The notes beneath the pieces were generated by a model that saw only the letters and a list, made by a program, of their open reading frames with translations, was not told the origin of the DNA and ran no database searches. The position numbers were made by a program, and so were the translations under genes. A stretch of DNA of 64,000 nt from Streptomyces bungoensis. GTDB taxonomy: Bacteria > Actinomycetota > Actinomycetes > Streptomycetales > Streptomycetaceae. Shown one piece after another: positions 32,393 to 41,271 of the stretch. The DNA lies in the NCBI RefSeq assembly GCF_001514215.1, contig NZ_KQ948865.1, forward strand, positions 1-64,000. Direction: 5' to 3'. The number at the start of each line of letters is the position of its first letter. Position 1 is the first letter of the stretch.

Positions 32393-32468
32393 GGGCGTTT
32401 CCGGTGAACGGCGGGGGCCGCGAGGCCACTCGCACGGGCGGAATTGCGTGGATCGGCCGGATCACGGG

Positions 32469-32504
32469 GGTGCCGTGCCCGCGCGGAACGGCGGGTACGG
32501 CACC
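32469..32504 (-). terminator. Terminator after the SPW-repeat gene
   Basis: A 14-bp stem with one G-U type mismatch (32469-32482 with 32491-32504) and an 8-nt loop, just beyond the gene end. Confidence 0.6.
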
Positions 32505-32511
32505 GGGGGGG

Positions 32512-32958
32512 TCAGCGGGTGGGGCGCCTGGTGCGGCCGATGGTGAGTCCCATGGCGGCGAGACCCAGCAGTGCCGTGATCGCGCCCAGCCAGCAGTTGT
32601 TCCAGATGATCCCGGCCCGGGCGCTGTGGCCGGCGGTGACCACCCAGGGGGAGATCAGGAGCCACACGCCCATCGGGACGAGCACCCACGCCACGCGGAA
32701 CATCCGCTCCGGGGCCAGGGCCAGGCCGAGCCCGATCAGGGCGATACCGATGCCGACGATCAGGTTGTTGACCGTGATGAAGCTGTCGTTCGTGAAGTGC
32801 ACGACCCAGGGCGAGACTGCGGCGTAGACACCGGCGAGGAGGACGAGGCCCTCCACGGCGATCGCCTGGCCGCTGGACGCCGTCCGCTCGAGCCTGTCCC
32901 GCATCTCCGCGAACTCGGGATGCGTGCTCATGCCGCCGGACTGCTGTGGATACGACAT
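32512..32958 (-). CDS. SPW-repeat membrane protein
   Basis: A 148-aa membrane protein with four hydrophobic segments and two SPW motifs (AVSPWVVHFTND, LISPWVVTAG), each in a helix pair. This is the SPW repeat family of actinobacteria. The first 25 residues are polar (MSYPQQSGGMSTHPEF). Function unknown. Start ATG 32958. Confidence 0.88.
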   Translation of the reverse strand: MSYPQQSGGMSTHPEFAEMRDRLERTASSGQAIAVEGLVLLAGVYAAVSPWVVHFTNDSFITVNNLIVGIGIALIGLGLALAPERMFRVAWVLVPMGVWLLISPWVVTAGHSARAGIIWNNCWLGAITALLGLAAMGLTIGRTRRPTR

Positions 32959-33149
32959 GGCTGTCGTCTCCTCTCCGCGAGGGAGTTCATTGCCTCATGC
33001 AAGGGTCCCCCTTTATTCAGGCTTTATGCCCTTTCGTTTCGATTTGCCGTGATTCTTTGCAAGAGTGCCCGCAGGAGGGTGTTTCGGCAGGTGGTCCCGG
33101 GGATACTCCGCGTTCCATGCCCTTCGCCGCCCGACTCGGATGAGTGGAC

Positions 33150-34076
33150 ATGGGACCCCTCACCATCGTCCTCGCGCTGCTCGCGGCGCTGTCCAACGCG
33201 TCCGCCTCGGTGCTGCAGCGGCGCGCCGCGGCCGACGAGGAGCAGCGTGGCGCGGCGGACGCGCAGGACGGTCAGGGCGAGGCCCGGCGGGCGGTGCGCT
33301 GGCTGTCCAAGGTGACGCGCCGGCCGCACTGGCTGATCGGCACGTCCCTGCTGATCGTGTCCAGCCTGCTGCAGGCGTCGGCGCTGTCGGTGGGCAGTCT
33401 GGCCGTCGTCCAGCCCCTGCTGACCACCGAGCTGCTGTTCACCCTCGTGGTGGGCAGTGCGGTCTTCCACCACCGGCCCGACCGCCGCACCTGGCTGGCG
33501 TTCGCGGCCCTCGGCCTGGGCCTGGCCCTCTTCCTGGCGGCGGCCGCGCCCTCCACCGGCGTGACGACCGCCTCCGGCGAGCTCTGGCTCATGGCGGGAG
33601 GGGCGCTGCTGGTCCTGGTGGCGCTGCTGGTCGGGTTGGCCCGGACGCGCTCGGGGGCGCCGCGCGCCGCCCTGCTGGGCCTGGCGTCCGCGGTGTCGTT
33701 CGCGTGCACCGCGGCGCTGATGAAGGAAGTGGTGGGGCGGATCGGGCAGGGGCCGGGTGCCGTGTTCGGGCACTGGTCGCTGTACGCCACGGCCGTCGCC
33801 GGCCTGGTCAGCTTCCTGCTACTGCAGGGGGCGTTCCGGGCGGGCTCCCTGACCGCCTCGCAGCCCGCGCTCACCCTCGGGGACGCGCTGACCAGCGTCG
33901 CGCTCGGGTGGGCCCTGTTCGACGAGCGCATCGGGCTGGGCGCGCGCGTGGTGCCCGAGCTGATCGGCGTCCTGCTGATCGGCGCGGGCAGCATCGGCCT
34001 GGCGAGCGCGCCCTCGGTCAGCGGTGCCTGGGACACGGCGCCCGAGCAGTCCGCGGACGCCGGCCGGAACCCGTGA
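33150..34076 (+). CDS. EamA/DMT-family transporter
   Basis: A 308-aa membrane protein with about nine to ten helices in two halves, of the drug/metabolite transporter superfamily. A charged insertion (DEEQRGAADAQDGQGEARR) follows the first helix. GTG 33144 is in frame, but ATG 33150 with GGATGAG just upstream is preferred. It is convergent with a second, distantly similar DMT gene at 34087. Substrate unknown. Confidence 0.82.
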   Translation: MGPLTIVLALLAALSNASASVLQRRAAADEEQRGAADAQDGQGEARRAVRWLSKVTRRPHWLIGTSLLIVSSLLQASALSVGSLAVVQPLLTTELLFTLVVGSAVFHHRPDRRTWLAFAALGLGLALFLAAAAPSTGVTTASGELWLMAGGALLVLVALLVGLARTRSGAPRAALLGLASAVSFACTAALMKEVVGRIGQGPGAVFGHWSLYATAVAGLVSFLLLQGAFRAGSLTASQPALTLGDALTSVALGWALFDERIGLGARVVPELIGVLLIGAGSIGLASAPSVSGAWDTAPEQSADAGRNP

Positions 34077-34086
34077 CGGCGCTCCC

Positions 34087-34974
34087 CTACTCGCTGGAGC
34101 AGTTCTCGCGCTCGTCGCCGTCGGCGGTGCGGTGACCGGGCATCGCGGGGTGCCGGGCCAGCAGGAAGACACCGGCGACGATGGCCACCAGGCCCGCGCT
34201 CGCGCCGGCCAGGGCGGCCGGGTCGGTGCGCAGGCGGTCGCCGAGGAAGCCGATGCCGCAGGCGATGCCGGCGAGCGGTTCGGCGGCGGTCAGGGTCGGC
34301 AGGGACATCCGCAGCGGCCCCGCCTCGAAGGCGCTCTGCACCAGCATCAGGCCGGTCACGGCGAGCGCGACCAGGGTGTACGGCTCCCAGCGCACGAGGA
34401 GGGCGAGGATCCCCCCGTCGCCCAGGATGCCGGTGGACACCCGGGTCAGCGCGTCCTGCAGCCCGTACAGGATGCCCGCGGCGGCGGCCAGCAGCGGCGG
34501 CTCGTCGAACAGCGGCAGATGACGGGCGACGGCGATCAGCGCCAGAGCGGAGCCGATCACCAGCCCGATGACCAGCCAGTGCCGGAACGCACCGACGTCC
34601 GCCGGCCCTCCCGTGGGCCGGGCGGCCAGGATGAACACGGCCACGCCCCCGCTGAGCAGCAGCACCCCCACCCAGCCGGAGGCGCCCAGCCGCTGGCCGG
34701 TGAGCCGGCGCGCCGCCGCCATGGCGAACAGCAGGTTGGTCACCAGGAGCGGTTCCACCTGCGAGAGGTCACCGGAGGCCAGGGCGACGGCGCTGAGGAT
34801 CTGGCCGCCCACCATGCAGGCGATGCCGGCCAGCCACAGGCCGCTGTGGGCGAGGTCCCACAGCAGCCGGAAGTGCAGCATGTCCGCCTTCGGCGCCCGT
34901 TCGGCGGCGTGCTGCTGGAGCACGAACCCGATACCCAGCAGGCAAGCCGAGGCGAGGCCGAAGACGTAGAGCAT
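34087..34974 (-). CDS. DMT-family transporter
   Basis: A 295-aa membrane protein with nine to ten helices (MLYVFGLASACLLGIGFVLQ start; VEPLLVTNLLFAMAAARRL). It resembles the EamA-like protein encoded convergently at 33150; each has the PLL-T-x-LLF motif. The much longer frame upstream is a shadow of the dehydrogenase and kinase genes. ATG 34974. Confidence 0.82.
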   Translation of the reverse strand: MLYVFGLASACLLGIGFVLQQHAAERAPKADMLHFRLLWDLAHSGLWLAGIACMVGGQILSAVALASGDLSQVEPLLVTNLLFAMAAARRLTGQRLGASGWVGVLLLSGGVAVFILAARPTGGPADVGAFRHWLVIGLVIGSALALIAVARHLPLFDEPPLLAAAAGILYGLQDALTRVSTGILGDGGILALLVRWEPYTLVALAVTGLMLVQSAFEAGPLRMSLPTLTAAEPLAGIACGIGFLGDRLRTDPAALAGASAGLVAIVAGVFLLARHPAMPGHRTADGDERENCSSE

Positions 34975-35039
34975 GGTCCGTCCTAGCTGTGCGCCCCGTT
35001 CGAGTACCGGCCACCCGGAATACCCCGTGCCGGTCGTCT

Positions 35040-36053
35040 TTACGCGGGTTCGGGTCCCACGAGTGTGTTCTCGCCGGAGCGGCCCGCGAGGTGGTCCGCG
35101 ACGTTGGCGGCGGTGGTGCGGGCGATCTGGCCGACGGCCTCCCGGGTGAAGTACGCCTGGTGGGAGGTGACGAGCACCTTGCTGAAGGTCATCAGCCGCG
35201 CGAGGCGTTCGTCGGTCATCACCTCCAGCGACTTGTCCAGGAAGAACACCCCGGCCTCCTCCTCGTACACGTCCAGGCCGACCCCGCTCAGCCGTCCCGC
35301 GCGCAGCGTCTCCAGCAGGGCGTCGGTGTCCACCAGACCGCCGCGGCTGGAGTTGACGAGGATCGCGTCGTCCTTCATCAGCGCCAGGGCCTCCTTGTCG
35401 ACGAGGTGGTGGGTGTCCGGCAGCAGCGGCACGTGCAGGCTGACGAGGTCCGCCTCCGCGAACAGCCGCTCGCGCGACACGTACTCCATGCCGAGGGCGA
35501 GGCAGTCGGGGTTCTCGGCCACGTCCCAGCCCAGCAGCCGCATCCCGAAGCCGTGGGCGATCCGGGCGAAGGCCGCCCCGATCTTGCCGGTGCCGACCAC
35601 CCCGGCCGTCCGGCCGCGCAGGTCGCGGCCCATCAGCCCGTCGAGCCGGAAGTCGAACTCCCGGGTGCGGTGGACGGCCCGGACGACCCGCCGGTTGACC
35701 GCCAGGGCCAGCGTCCAGGCGAACTCGGCGACCGAGTACGGCGAGTAGTACGACACCCGGGCGACGGTCAGGCCGAGGTCCCGGGCGGCCGTCAGGTCGA
35801 CGTTGTTGTGGCCGGTGGACCGCTGGGCGATCATCCGCGTGCCGCCCTCGGCCAGGGTGCGCAGCACCTCCGCGTCCAGGGTGTCGTTGACGCTGCTGAG
35901 CACGATCTCGTGGCCCTGCGCCGTCAACGCGGTGTCCCGGTCCAGGAACAGCCCCAGACAGCGCAGCTCGTGAGCGCCCGCGAACGCCTCGTCGAACGCT
36001 TCCCGCAGCAACGGCTCCTCGTCCGTGAGGACGCCGTACGCGATGATCTCCAC
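35040..36053 (-). CDS. ldhA: D-lactate dehydrogenase (2-hydroxyacid dehydrogenase family)
   Basis: A 337-aa NAD-dependent enzyme that interconverts pyruvate and D-lactate. The nucleotide-binding loop GVVGTGKIGAAFARIAHGFG sits near residues 150-169. Catalytic Arg is in NSSRGGLVDTDAL, Glu in DVYEEEAG, and His in VTSHQAYFTREA. The last block and RSTGHNNVDL are typical of LdhA rather than phosphoglycerate dehydrogenases. It stands alone between the DMT and glpK genes on the same strand. Confidence 0.9.
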   Translation of the reverse strand: MEIIAYGVLTDEEPLLREAFDEAFAGAHELRCLGLFLDRDTALTAQGHEIVLSSVNDTLDAEVLRTLAEGGTRMIAQRSTGHNNVDLTAARDLGLTVARVSYYSPYSVAEFAWTLALAVNRRVVRAVHRTREFDFRLDGLMGRDLRGRTAGVVGTGKIGAAFARIAHGFGMRLLGWDVAENPDCLALGMEYVSRERLFAEADLVSLHVPLLPDTHHLVDKEALALMKDDAILVNSSRGGLVDTDALLETLRAGRLSGVGLDVYEEEAGVFFLDKSLEVMTDERLARLMTFSKVLVTSHQAYFTREAVGQIARTTAANVADHLAGRSGENTLVGPEPA

Positions 36054-36155
36054 CGGGTCTCCTCCAGCCTGGTCGGGCGAACCTGCCCCTCACCGTAGGC
36101 GGGACCCGCGCCCCGGGGCGTGAGCCGGTCGGCCCTGGTTCGGGGACCCCCTCGG

Positions 36156-37670
36156 CTACCCGGATCGGGGAGGTCTGACCCAGTCCAGGGAGCGTTCGAC
36201 GGCGCGCCGCCAGTTGTCGTACTCCTCCTCGCGCCGGGCGGGGTCCATGTCGGGGAGCCACTGGGCGGCCCGGTGCCAGTTGCTGCGCAGGACCGCGAGG
36301 TCCGGCCAGTAGCCGGCGGCGAGCCCGGCCGCGTAGGCCGCGCCGAGGGAGACCGTCTCGGCGACCAGGGGCCGCACCACGGGCACGTCCAGCACGTCGG
36401 CCACGAACTGCATCAGCAGGTTGTCCGAGGTCATGCCGCCGTCCACCTTCAGCTGCCTCAGCGCGACCGAGGAGTCGGCGTTCATGGCGTCGACGACCTC
36501 GCGGGTCTGCCATCCGGTGGCCTCCAGCACGGCGCGCGCCAGGTGGCCCTTGGTGATGTACGAGGTGAGGCCGACGATGACCCCGCGCGCGTCGCTGCGC
36601 CAGCGGGGCGCGAAGAGGCCGGAGAAGGCGGGGACGATGTAGCAGCCGCCGTTGTCGTCGACCGTCCGGGCGAGAGTCTCGATCTCCGGGGCGCTGCTGA
36701 TCAGCCCCAGCCGGTCGCGGAACCACTGGACCAGGGCCCCGGTGACCGCGATCGAGCCCTCCAGGGCGTAGACGGGCCGCTGGTCGCCGATCCGGTAGGC
36801 GACGGTGGTGAGCAGCCCGTGGCGCGACCGTACGAGGTCGTTGCCGGTGTTGAGCAGCAGGAAGCTGCCCGTGCCGTAGGTGCACTTCGCCTCGCCCGGG
36901 GAGAAGCAGGTCTGGCCGAAGAGGGCGGCCTGCTGGTCGCCCAGGGCCGCCGTGATGCGCACGCCCGGCAGCAGGGCGCGGGCCTCGCCGTAGATCTCGG
37001 CGGAGGACCTGATCTCGGGCAGCATCGGGCGGGGCACTCCGAAGAAGGCGAGCAGCTCGTCGTCCCAGGTGAGGGTGCGGATGTTCATCAGCATGGTGCG
37101 GCTGGCATTGGTGGCGTCGGTGATGTGCAGACCGCCGTCGGCGCCTCCGGTGAGGTTCCAGATCAGCCAGGTCTCCATGGTGCCGAACAGCACCTCGCCG
37201 TCCTCGGCGCGCTGCCTCAGGCCGGTCACGTGGTCGAGGAGCCAGCGCAGCCGCAGGGCGGAGAAGTAGGTGGAGGGCGGCAGGCCGCAGCGTTCGAGGA
37301 AGAACTCCTCGCCGGGCCGCTCGCCGAACTCCTCGACGAGCGGGGCGGTGCGGGTGTCCTGCCAGACGATGGCCCGGCCCACGGGGGCCCCGGTCCGCCG
37401 ATCCCAGAGCACCGTCGTCTCGCGCTGGTTGGCGACGCCCACGGCGGCGACGCCGGCCTGGTCGACGCCCGCCCCGGACAGCGCCTCGGGCACGATCCGC
37501 TGGAGGTTCTGCCAGATCTCGACGGCGTCGTGCTCGACCCAGCCGGGCCTGGGGAAGTGCTGGTGGTGCTCCCGCTGCGCGACCGACACCAGCCGCCCAC
37601 GGTGGTCGAACAGGATGCAGCGGGTGGAGTTGGTGCCCTGATCGATGGACATTACGTACCGTTCAGCCAT
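36156..37670 (-). CDS. glpK: Glycerol kinase
   Basis: A 504-aa FGGY kinase that makes sn-glycerol-3-phosphate. N-terminal phosphate loop SIDQGTNSTRCILFDHRGRL; glycerol-binding YFSALRLRWLLDHV; C-terminal FGGY signature region VDGGMTSDNLLMQFVADVL. ATG 37670, 48 bp after the IclR regulator gene on the same strand. In the known gyl operon a glycerol facilitator gene lies between; here it is absent. Confidence 0.95.
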   Translation of the reverse strand: MAERYVMSIDQGTNSTRCILFDHRGRLVSVAQREHHQHFPRPGWVEHDAVEIWQNLQRIVPEALSGAGVDQAGVAAVGVANQRETTVLWDRRTGAPVGRAIVWQDTRTAPLVEEFGERPGEEFFLERCGLPPSTYFSALRLRWLLDHVTGLRQRAEDGEVLFGTMETWLIWNLTGGADGGLHITDATNASRTMLMNIRTLTWDDELLAFFGVPRPMLPEIRSSAEIYGEARALLPGVRITAALGDQQAALFGQTCFSPGEAKCTYGTGSFLLLNTGNDLVRSRHGLLTTVAYRIGDQRPVYALEGSIAVTGALVQWFRDRLGLISSAPEIETLARTVDDNGGCYIVPAFSGLFAPRWRSDARGVIVGLTSYITKGHLARAVLEATGWQTREVVDAMNADSSVALRQLKVDGGMTSDNLLMQFVADVLDVPVVRPLVAETVSLGAAYAAGLAAGYWPDLAVLRSNWHRAAQWLPDMDPARREEEYDNWRRAVERSLDWVRPPRSG

Positions 37671-37718
37671 GATCGGGTGTGCCTTCCGACGGGTCGGGGA
37701 GCGGCGGGCCGGCCGGGG

Positions 37719-38483
37719 CTACCAGCGGGCGGCGCCCAGGTCTCTGGAGATCGCCCGGGCGGCCTCCCGGAGCAGTGTGATCAGGCTCGGACGGGGATGG
37801 CCCGGACCGTCGCAGAGCCGTTCGACCGGGCCGGACAGCCCGATGGCACCGACGACGAGGCCGCCCTGCCCCCGGATCGGCGCGGCGAGCCCGCCCTCCC
37901 CCATGCTCATCTCCTGGAGCTCGGCGGCCCAGCCGAGCTCGCGGACCTCCGCGAGGGCCCGGCCCAGCCGCTCCGGGGTGACCAGCGTGTGCCGGGTGTA
38001 GGCCTCCAGCTCCGCGTCCGGGGGCTCCAGGGAGGCGGTTCCGTAGGCCAGCAGCACCTTGCCGAGGGAGGAGGCGTGCAGCGGGAGCAGCGAGCCGACG
38101 TCCAGGGTCTGGAGCGTGTCGTCGGGCCGGAACACGTGGTGGACGACGAGGACCTTGCCCTCCAGGGGGGTGCCGAGGCGCACCGCCTCCCCGCTGCGGG
38201 CGGCGAGGGCGTCGGCCCAGTTGAGGGAGCGCGACCGCAGCTCGTTGACGTCGAGGTAGCTGGTGCCGAGGTGCAGCAGGGCTGCGCCGAGCTGGTACTT
38301 CCCGGTCGCCGCGTCCTGCTCGACGAAGTCGACGTGCTGGAGGGTGCGCAGGATGCCGTGGGCGGTGCCCTTCGCGAGGCCGAGCGAGGCCGCCACCTCG
38401 CCGAGCCCCAGGCGGCGGGGACCGCCGGCGAGCAGGCGCAGGATCGCCGCCGCCCGTTCGATGGACTGGACTGGGCCGGCCAT
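37719..38483 (-). CDS. gylR: IclR-family regulator, GylR-like
   Basis: A 254-aa regulator with the IclR HTH (SIERAAAILRLLAGG ... LGLAKGTAHGILRTLQHV) and an effector domain with MSMGEGGLAAPIRG. It sits directly before glpK in the same orientation, the arrangement of gylR, the glycerol operon repressor of Streptomyces. TCGGCAATGCCGA at 38560-38572, upstream of its start, is a candidate operator. Confidence 0.88.
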   Translation of the reverse strand: MAGPVQSIERAAAILRLLAGGPRRLGLGEVAASLGLAKGTAHGILRTLQHVDFVEQDAATGKYQLGAALLHLGTSYLDVNELRSRSLNWADALAARSGEAVRLGTPLEGKVLVVHHVFRPDDTLQTLDVGSLLPLHASSLGKVLLAYGTASLEPPDAELEAYTRHTLVTPERLGRALAEVRELGWAAELQEMSMGEGGLAAPIRGQGGLVVGAIGLSGPVERLCDGPGHPRPSLITLLREAARAISRDLGAARW

Positions 38484-38559
38484 GATGCGAGCGTATTACC
38501 GCGCGCGGCGGTCCGCTTCCGGGCACTGCCGTGCCGGGGCCCCGTGGACGGCCCGGCGT

Positions 38560-38572
38560 TCGGCAATGCCGA
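38560..38572. promoter_or_regulatory. Candidate GylR operator
   Basis: TCGGCA-A-TGCCGA, perfect 6-bp arms around one base, 77 bp upstream of the IclR gene and next to the promoter of the divergent ATPase gene. Confidence 0.5.
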
Positions 38573-38582
38573 CCGGGATTCA

Positions 38583-38611
38583 TTGACCTGTCCGGTTTGT
38601 CTCCCTACGGT
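38583..38611 (+). promoter_or_regulatory. Predicted promoter of the RsbW-like ATPase gene
   Basis: TTGACC (38583-38588), 17 nt, TACGGT (38606-38611): a good vegetative promoter, 69 bp before the ATG. Confidence 0.6.
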
Positions 38612-38680
38612 GCTACGAGGCCCGGCAGAGCGCCTCGGACGACGGCGTCCGGCCGGCCCGCACACACCTCAGGAGAGAAC

Positions 38681-39106
38681 ATGGCGGCACAGCTCAACAC
38701 GCTGCTTCCGGAGGCCCGCGACCACGTGTGTCCGCTGCCGCCCGGTGCGGATGCGGTATCGGCCCTGCGCCGGTGGGCGCGGGCGGTCCTCGCCGACTGG
38801 AGGGTGACCGAGGCGGTCACCGAGGACGCCCTGCTGGTGGTGTCGGAGCTGCTCACGAACGCCGTGGTGCACGCGCTGCCGCCGGCGGTGCTGCGGCTGG
38901 CGTGGGCCGGGGGCGACGGGCACGGCACCCTGCGGGTCGAGGTCACCGACGCCGGTCCGGCGCGTCCGGCCGGGCAGCCCCCCGCCGGGATCGACCCGGA
39001 CGAGCACGGCCGGGGCGAGGAGATCGTGCACGCCCTGGCGGAGCGGCACGGCATCCGGGTGCACCCCGGCGGGGTCACGCGGTGGGCGGACCTCGTGGCG
39101 GTGTGA
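38681..39106 (+). CDS. RsbW-like ATP-binding protein (HATPase_c)
   Basis: A 141-aa GHKL ATPase of the anti-sigma-factor kinase type, very abundant in Streptomyces. The N-box is SELLTNAVVHA and the G1 box is VEVTDAGPARP; the G2 region is GRGEEIVHALAERHG. RBS AGGAGAG at 38671-38677. No sigma factor or anti-sigma antagonist gene adjoins it, so partners are unknown. Confidence 0.85.
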   Translation: MAAQLNTLLPEARDHVCPLPPGADAVSALRRWARAVLADWRVTEAVTEDALLVVSELLTNAVVHALPPAVLRLAWAGGDGHGTLRVEVTDAGPARPAGQPPAGIDPDEHGRGEEIVHALAERHGIRVHPGGVTRWADLVAV

Positions 39107-39228
39107 GGGACGGCGCCCGATCGGCCGCCGCGGGAAAATTCGGAGCCGGGATGCACGTACGGCCCACTCGGGGGAACTAGTAGGGAAGGAGCGTTGCTAC
39201 CCGCAGTGCTATCCGCTGGAGGCGCGTC

Positions 39229-39384
39229 ATGATCGCACTCGGCATCATCCTGCTCATCATCGGTTTCCTGACAGGAGTATCGATCCTGTGGACCATCGGC
39301 ATCATCCTGGTGGTCATCGGTGCGGTCCTGTGGATCCTGGGAGCCATGGGGCACGCGGTCGCCGGCCGCAAGCACTATTGGTGA
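39229..39384 (+). CDS. Small membrane protein, DUF6131-like (51 aa)
   Basis: A 51-aa hydrophobic peptide starting MIALGIILLIIGFLTGVSIL, then WTIGIILVVIGAVLWILGAM and a polar end GHAVAGRKHYW. Two membrane helices joined by a tight turn. It fits the short DUF6131-type membrane proteins common in actinobacteria. GGAGG (39218-39222) precedes the ATG. It is too short for most gene finders. Function unknown. Confidence 0.75.
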   Translation: MIALGIILLIIGFLTGVSILWTIGIILVVIGAVLWILGAMGHAVAGRKHYW

Positions 39385-39495
39385 GCGGCGGACGCTCTCA
39401 CCACCTCTCTCCACAGCGGTCCTCACCCGTCCTCACGTGACGGTGGGGACCGCCCGTGTAGTCGCGGTGCCGCCCAGGTCGGCGGCCACGCGCGG

Positions 39496-40056
39496 TCACG
39501 ATGCGGGGGCGGCCAGGAGCGTCCGGCACTCGAGCCACGCCTCGGGGCTGAGCAGGTCGCGTACGCGGGTGAACAGGCTGAGCAGGTCGGGGCCCCACCG
39601 CTCGCGGAAGGCGGGGTCGACGCGGGCGAGGTCGAGTTCGTTCGCGGCCGTCAGTTCGGCGAAGTCCCGGCGCAGCCGCGGATCCGGTACGGCGGCGACG
39701 CCGGTGAAGCGGTCGTGGAACGGGGCGTCGGGCCGGGCCAGGCCGGGGTAGGTGGCCGTGCGGTCGCACGCGGCGTACAGGTGGACGATCTCCTCGGCCT
39801 CGGTGCCGATCACCGCCCGCAGGTCCGCTCTGCGCTCCGGCGGGAGGAGTGCGCCGGGGAAGCCGTCGGTGCCGTAGAAGGCGTGGCACAGACCGGCGAG
39901 CCGCAGGGCGGGGCGGGCCTGCCACAGCGCGAGCCGCTCGTGGACGCGCCGCAGGTGGGCCAGGAGGGTGCCGCCGGGGTGCGGCATCTCCTCGGCGCCC
40001 AGCTCGCGCAGCAGGGCGACGGCGCGGTCGGCGGCGACGGCGGGGTCGGTGTGCAT
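39496..40056 (-). CDS. DUF6817 (HD-like) protein
   Basis: A 186-aa cytoplasmic protein, all-helical. It has HLRRVHERLALW and LCHAFYGTDGF, an H...H-A-F-Y-G-T-D pattern reminiscent of degenerate HD-domain hydrolases, as in DUF6817. It ends the operon-like run behind the LytS-type kinase, 15 bp away on the same strand. A link to that signalling cassette is only positional. Confidence 0.75.
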   Translation of the reverse strand: MHTDPAVAADRAVALLRELGAEEMPHPGGTLLAHLRRVHERLALWQARPALRLAGLCHAFYGTDGFPGALLPPERRADLRAVIGTEAEEIVHLYAACDRTATYPGLARPDAPFHDRFTGVAAVPDPRLRRDFAELTAANELDLARVDPAFRERWGPDLLSLFTRVRDLLSPEAWLECRTLLAAPAS

Positions 40057-40071
40057 CGGTCGGTTCTCCTC

Positions 40072-41271
40072 TCAGGTCGCCGGACGGATGCCCGGCCGGA
40101 ACTTGGGGACGCGTACGGTGATCTTCGTGCCGGCGCCGACGCCGGTCTCGATGACCAGGCCGTGGCCGTCGCCGTACACCTGACGCAGCCGCATGTCCAC
40201 GTTGCTCAGCCCGATGCCGGCGGACGGTCCGCCGGCGCCGCGCAGGATCTCGCGCAGCCGCTGCGGGTCCATGCCGACGCCGTTGTCCTCGATGACGACC
40301 CGGGCCTCGGTGCCCTCGTCCTCGGCGACGATCGTGATGCGGCCGCGGTCCACGGCCTCCTCCAGGCCGTGCCGGAGCGCGTTCTCGACGAGTGGCTGCA
40401 GGCACAGGAACGGCAGCGTGACGGGCAGCACCTCGGGGGCGATGCGCAGGGTGACCTCGAGGCGCCGGCCGAACCGGGCGCGGGCGAGTTCGAGGTACTG
40501 CTCGATGGAGCGCAGCTCTTCGGCCAGCGTGGTGAAGTCGCCGCCGCGGCGGAACGAGTAGCGGGTGAAGTCGGCGAACTCCAGCAGGAGTTCGCGGGCC
40601 CGCTCGGGGTCGGTGCGGACGAACGAGGCGATGACGGCCAGCGAGTTGTAGACGAAGTGGGGCGAGATCTGCGCGCGCAGGGCGCGTACCTCGGCCTCGA
40701 TGACGCTGGAGCGGGCCCGGTCCAGTTCGGCGAGTTCGAGCTGGACGGAGACCCAGCGGGCCACCTCCTCGGCGGCCCGGACGACGCCCGCGGACTCCTG
40801 GTCGGCGAAGGCGGCGAGCGCGCCCGCGGCGCGGCCGTCGGCGCCGAGCGGCGCCACCACGCCCCAGCGGACGGGGCAGGTGTCGTTGGCGCAGGACAGC
40901 GTGAAAGTCTGCGGGCGGCCGGTGCGCACGGCGTGGGCGAGCCGGGCCTCGGCCTCGGCGCGGTGGTGGTCGCCGACGCCGTCCCAGGCGAGCACGGACT
41001 CCTCGTCGGTGAGGGCGAGGGCCACCGTGCCGAGCAGCGGCCGCAGCCGCCGGGCCGCCTTGCGGGCCGTGTCGGGGGTGAGCCCGGCGCGCAGGGGCGG
41101 CGCGGCGAGCGAGGCGGTGTGCAGGGTGTGGAACGTGGCCCGCTCGACGGGGGTGCCGGGACCGGCCGGGTTCTCCTGCTGCCGGCGGGCGCCCGCGTGC
41201 CCGAGGACGGCGCCGAGGGCGAACAGCGCGAGACCGGCGAGGGCCAGGACGACGGCCCCCAGGACGCTCAC
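40072..41271 (-). CDS. LytS/YehU-type sensor histidine kinase
   Basis: A 399-aa kinase. One N-terminal membrane helix (residues ~4-25), then a ~170-residue GAF-like region with CANDTCPVRWG, then the His-kinase block ALRAQISPHFVYNSLAVIAS with the phosphorylated His, and the HATPase domain (LVENALRHGLEEA, DNGVGMD, GIGLSNVDMRLRQVYGDGHG). It lacks the 5-6 helix sensor of LytS or BtsS. GTG 41271 overlaps the symporter stop (GTGA), so the symporter may provide the sensing part. Its partner is likely the LytTR regulator at 43942. Confidence 0.9.
   Translation of the reverse strand: MSVLGAVVLALAGLALFALGAVLGHAGARRQQENPAGPGTPVERATFHTLHTASLAAPPLRAGLTPDTARKAARRLRPLLGTVALALTDEESVLAWDGVGDHHRAEAEARLAHAVRTGRPQTFTLSCANDTCPVRWGVVAPLGADGRAAGALAAFADQESAGVVRAAEEVARWVSVQLELAELDRARSSVIEAEVRALRAQISPHFVYNSLAVIASFVRTDPERARELLLEFADFTRYSFRRGGDFTTLAEELRSIEQYLELARARFGRRLEVTLRIAPEVLPVTLPFLCLQPLVENALRHGLEEAVDRGRITIVAEDEGTEARVVIEDNGVGMDPQRLREILRGAGGPSAGIGLSNVDMRLRQVYGDGHGLVIETGVGAGTKITVRVPKFRPGIRPAT

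Noticed and set aside
34975..36885. Long upstream extension of the DMT transporter frame
   Set aside because: It overlaps the D-lactate dehydrogenase and glycerol kinase genes in another frame and has no RBS or domain.
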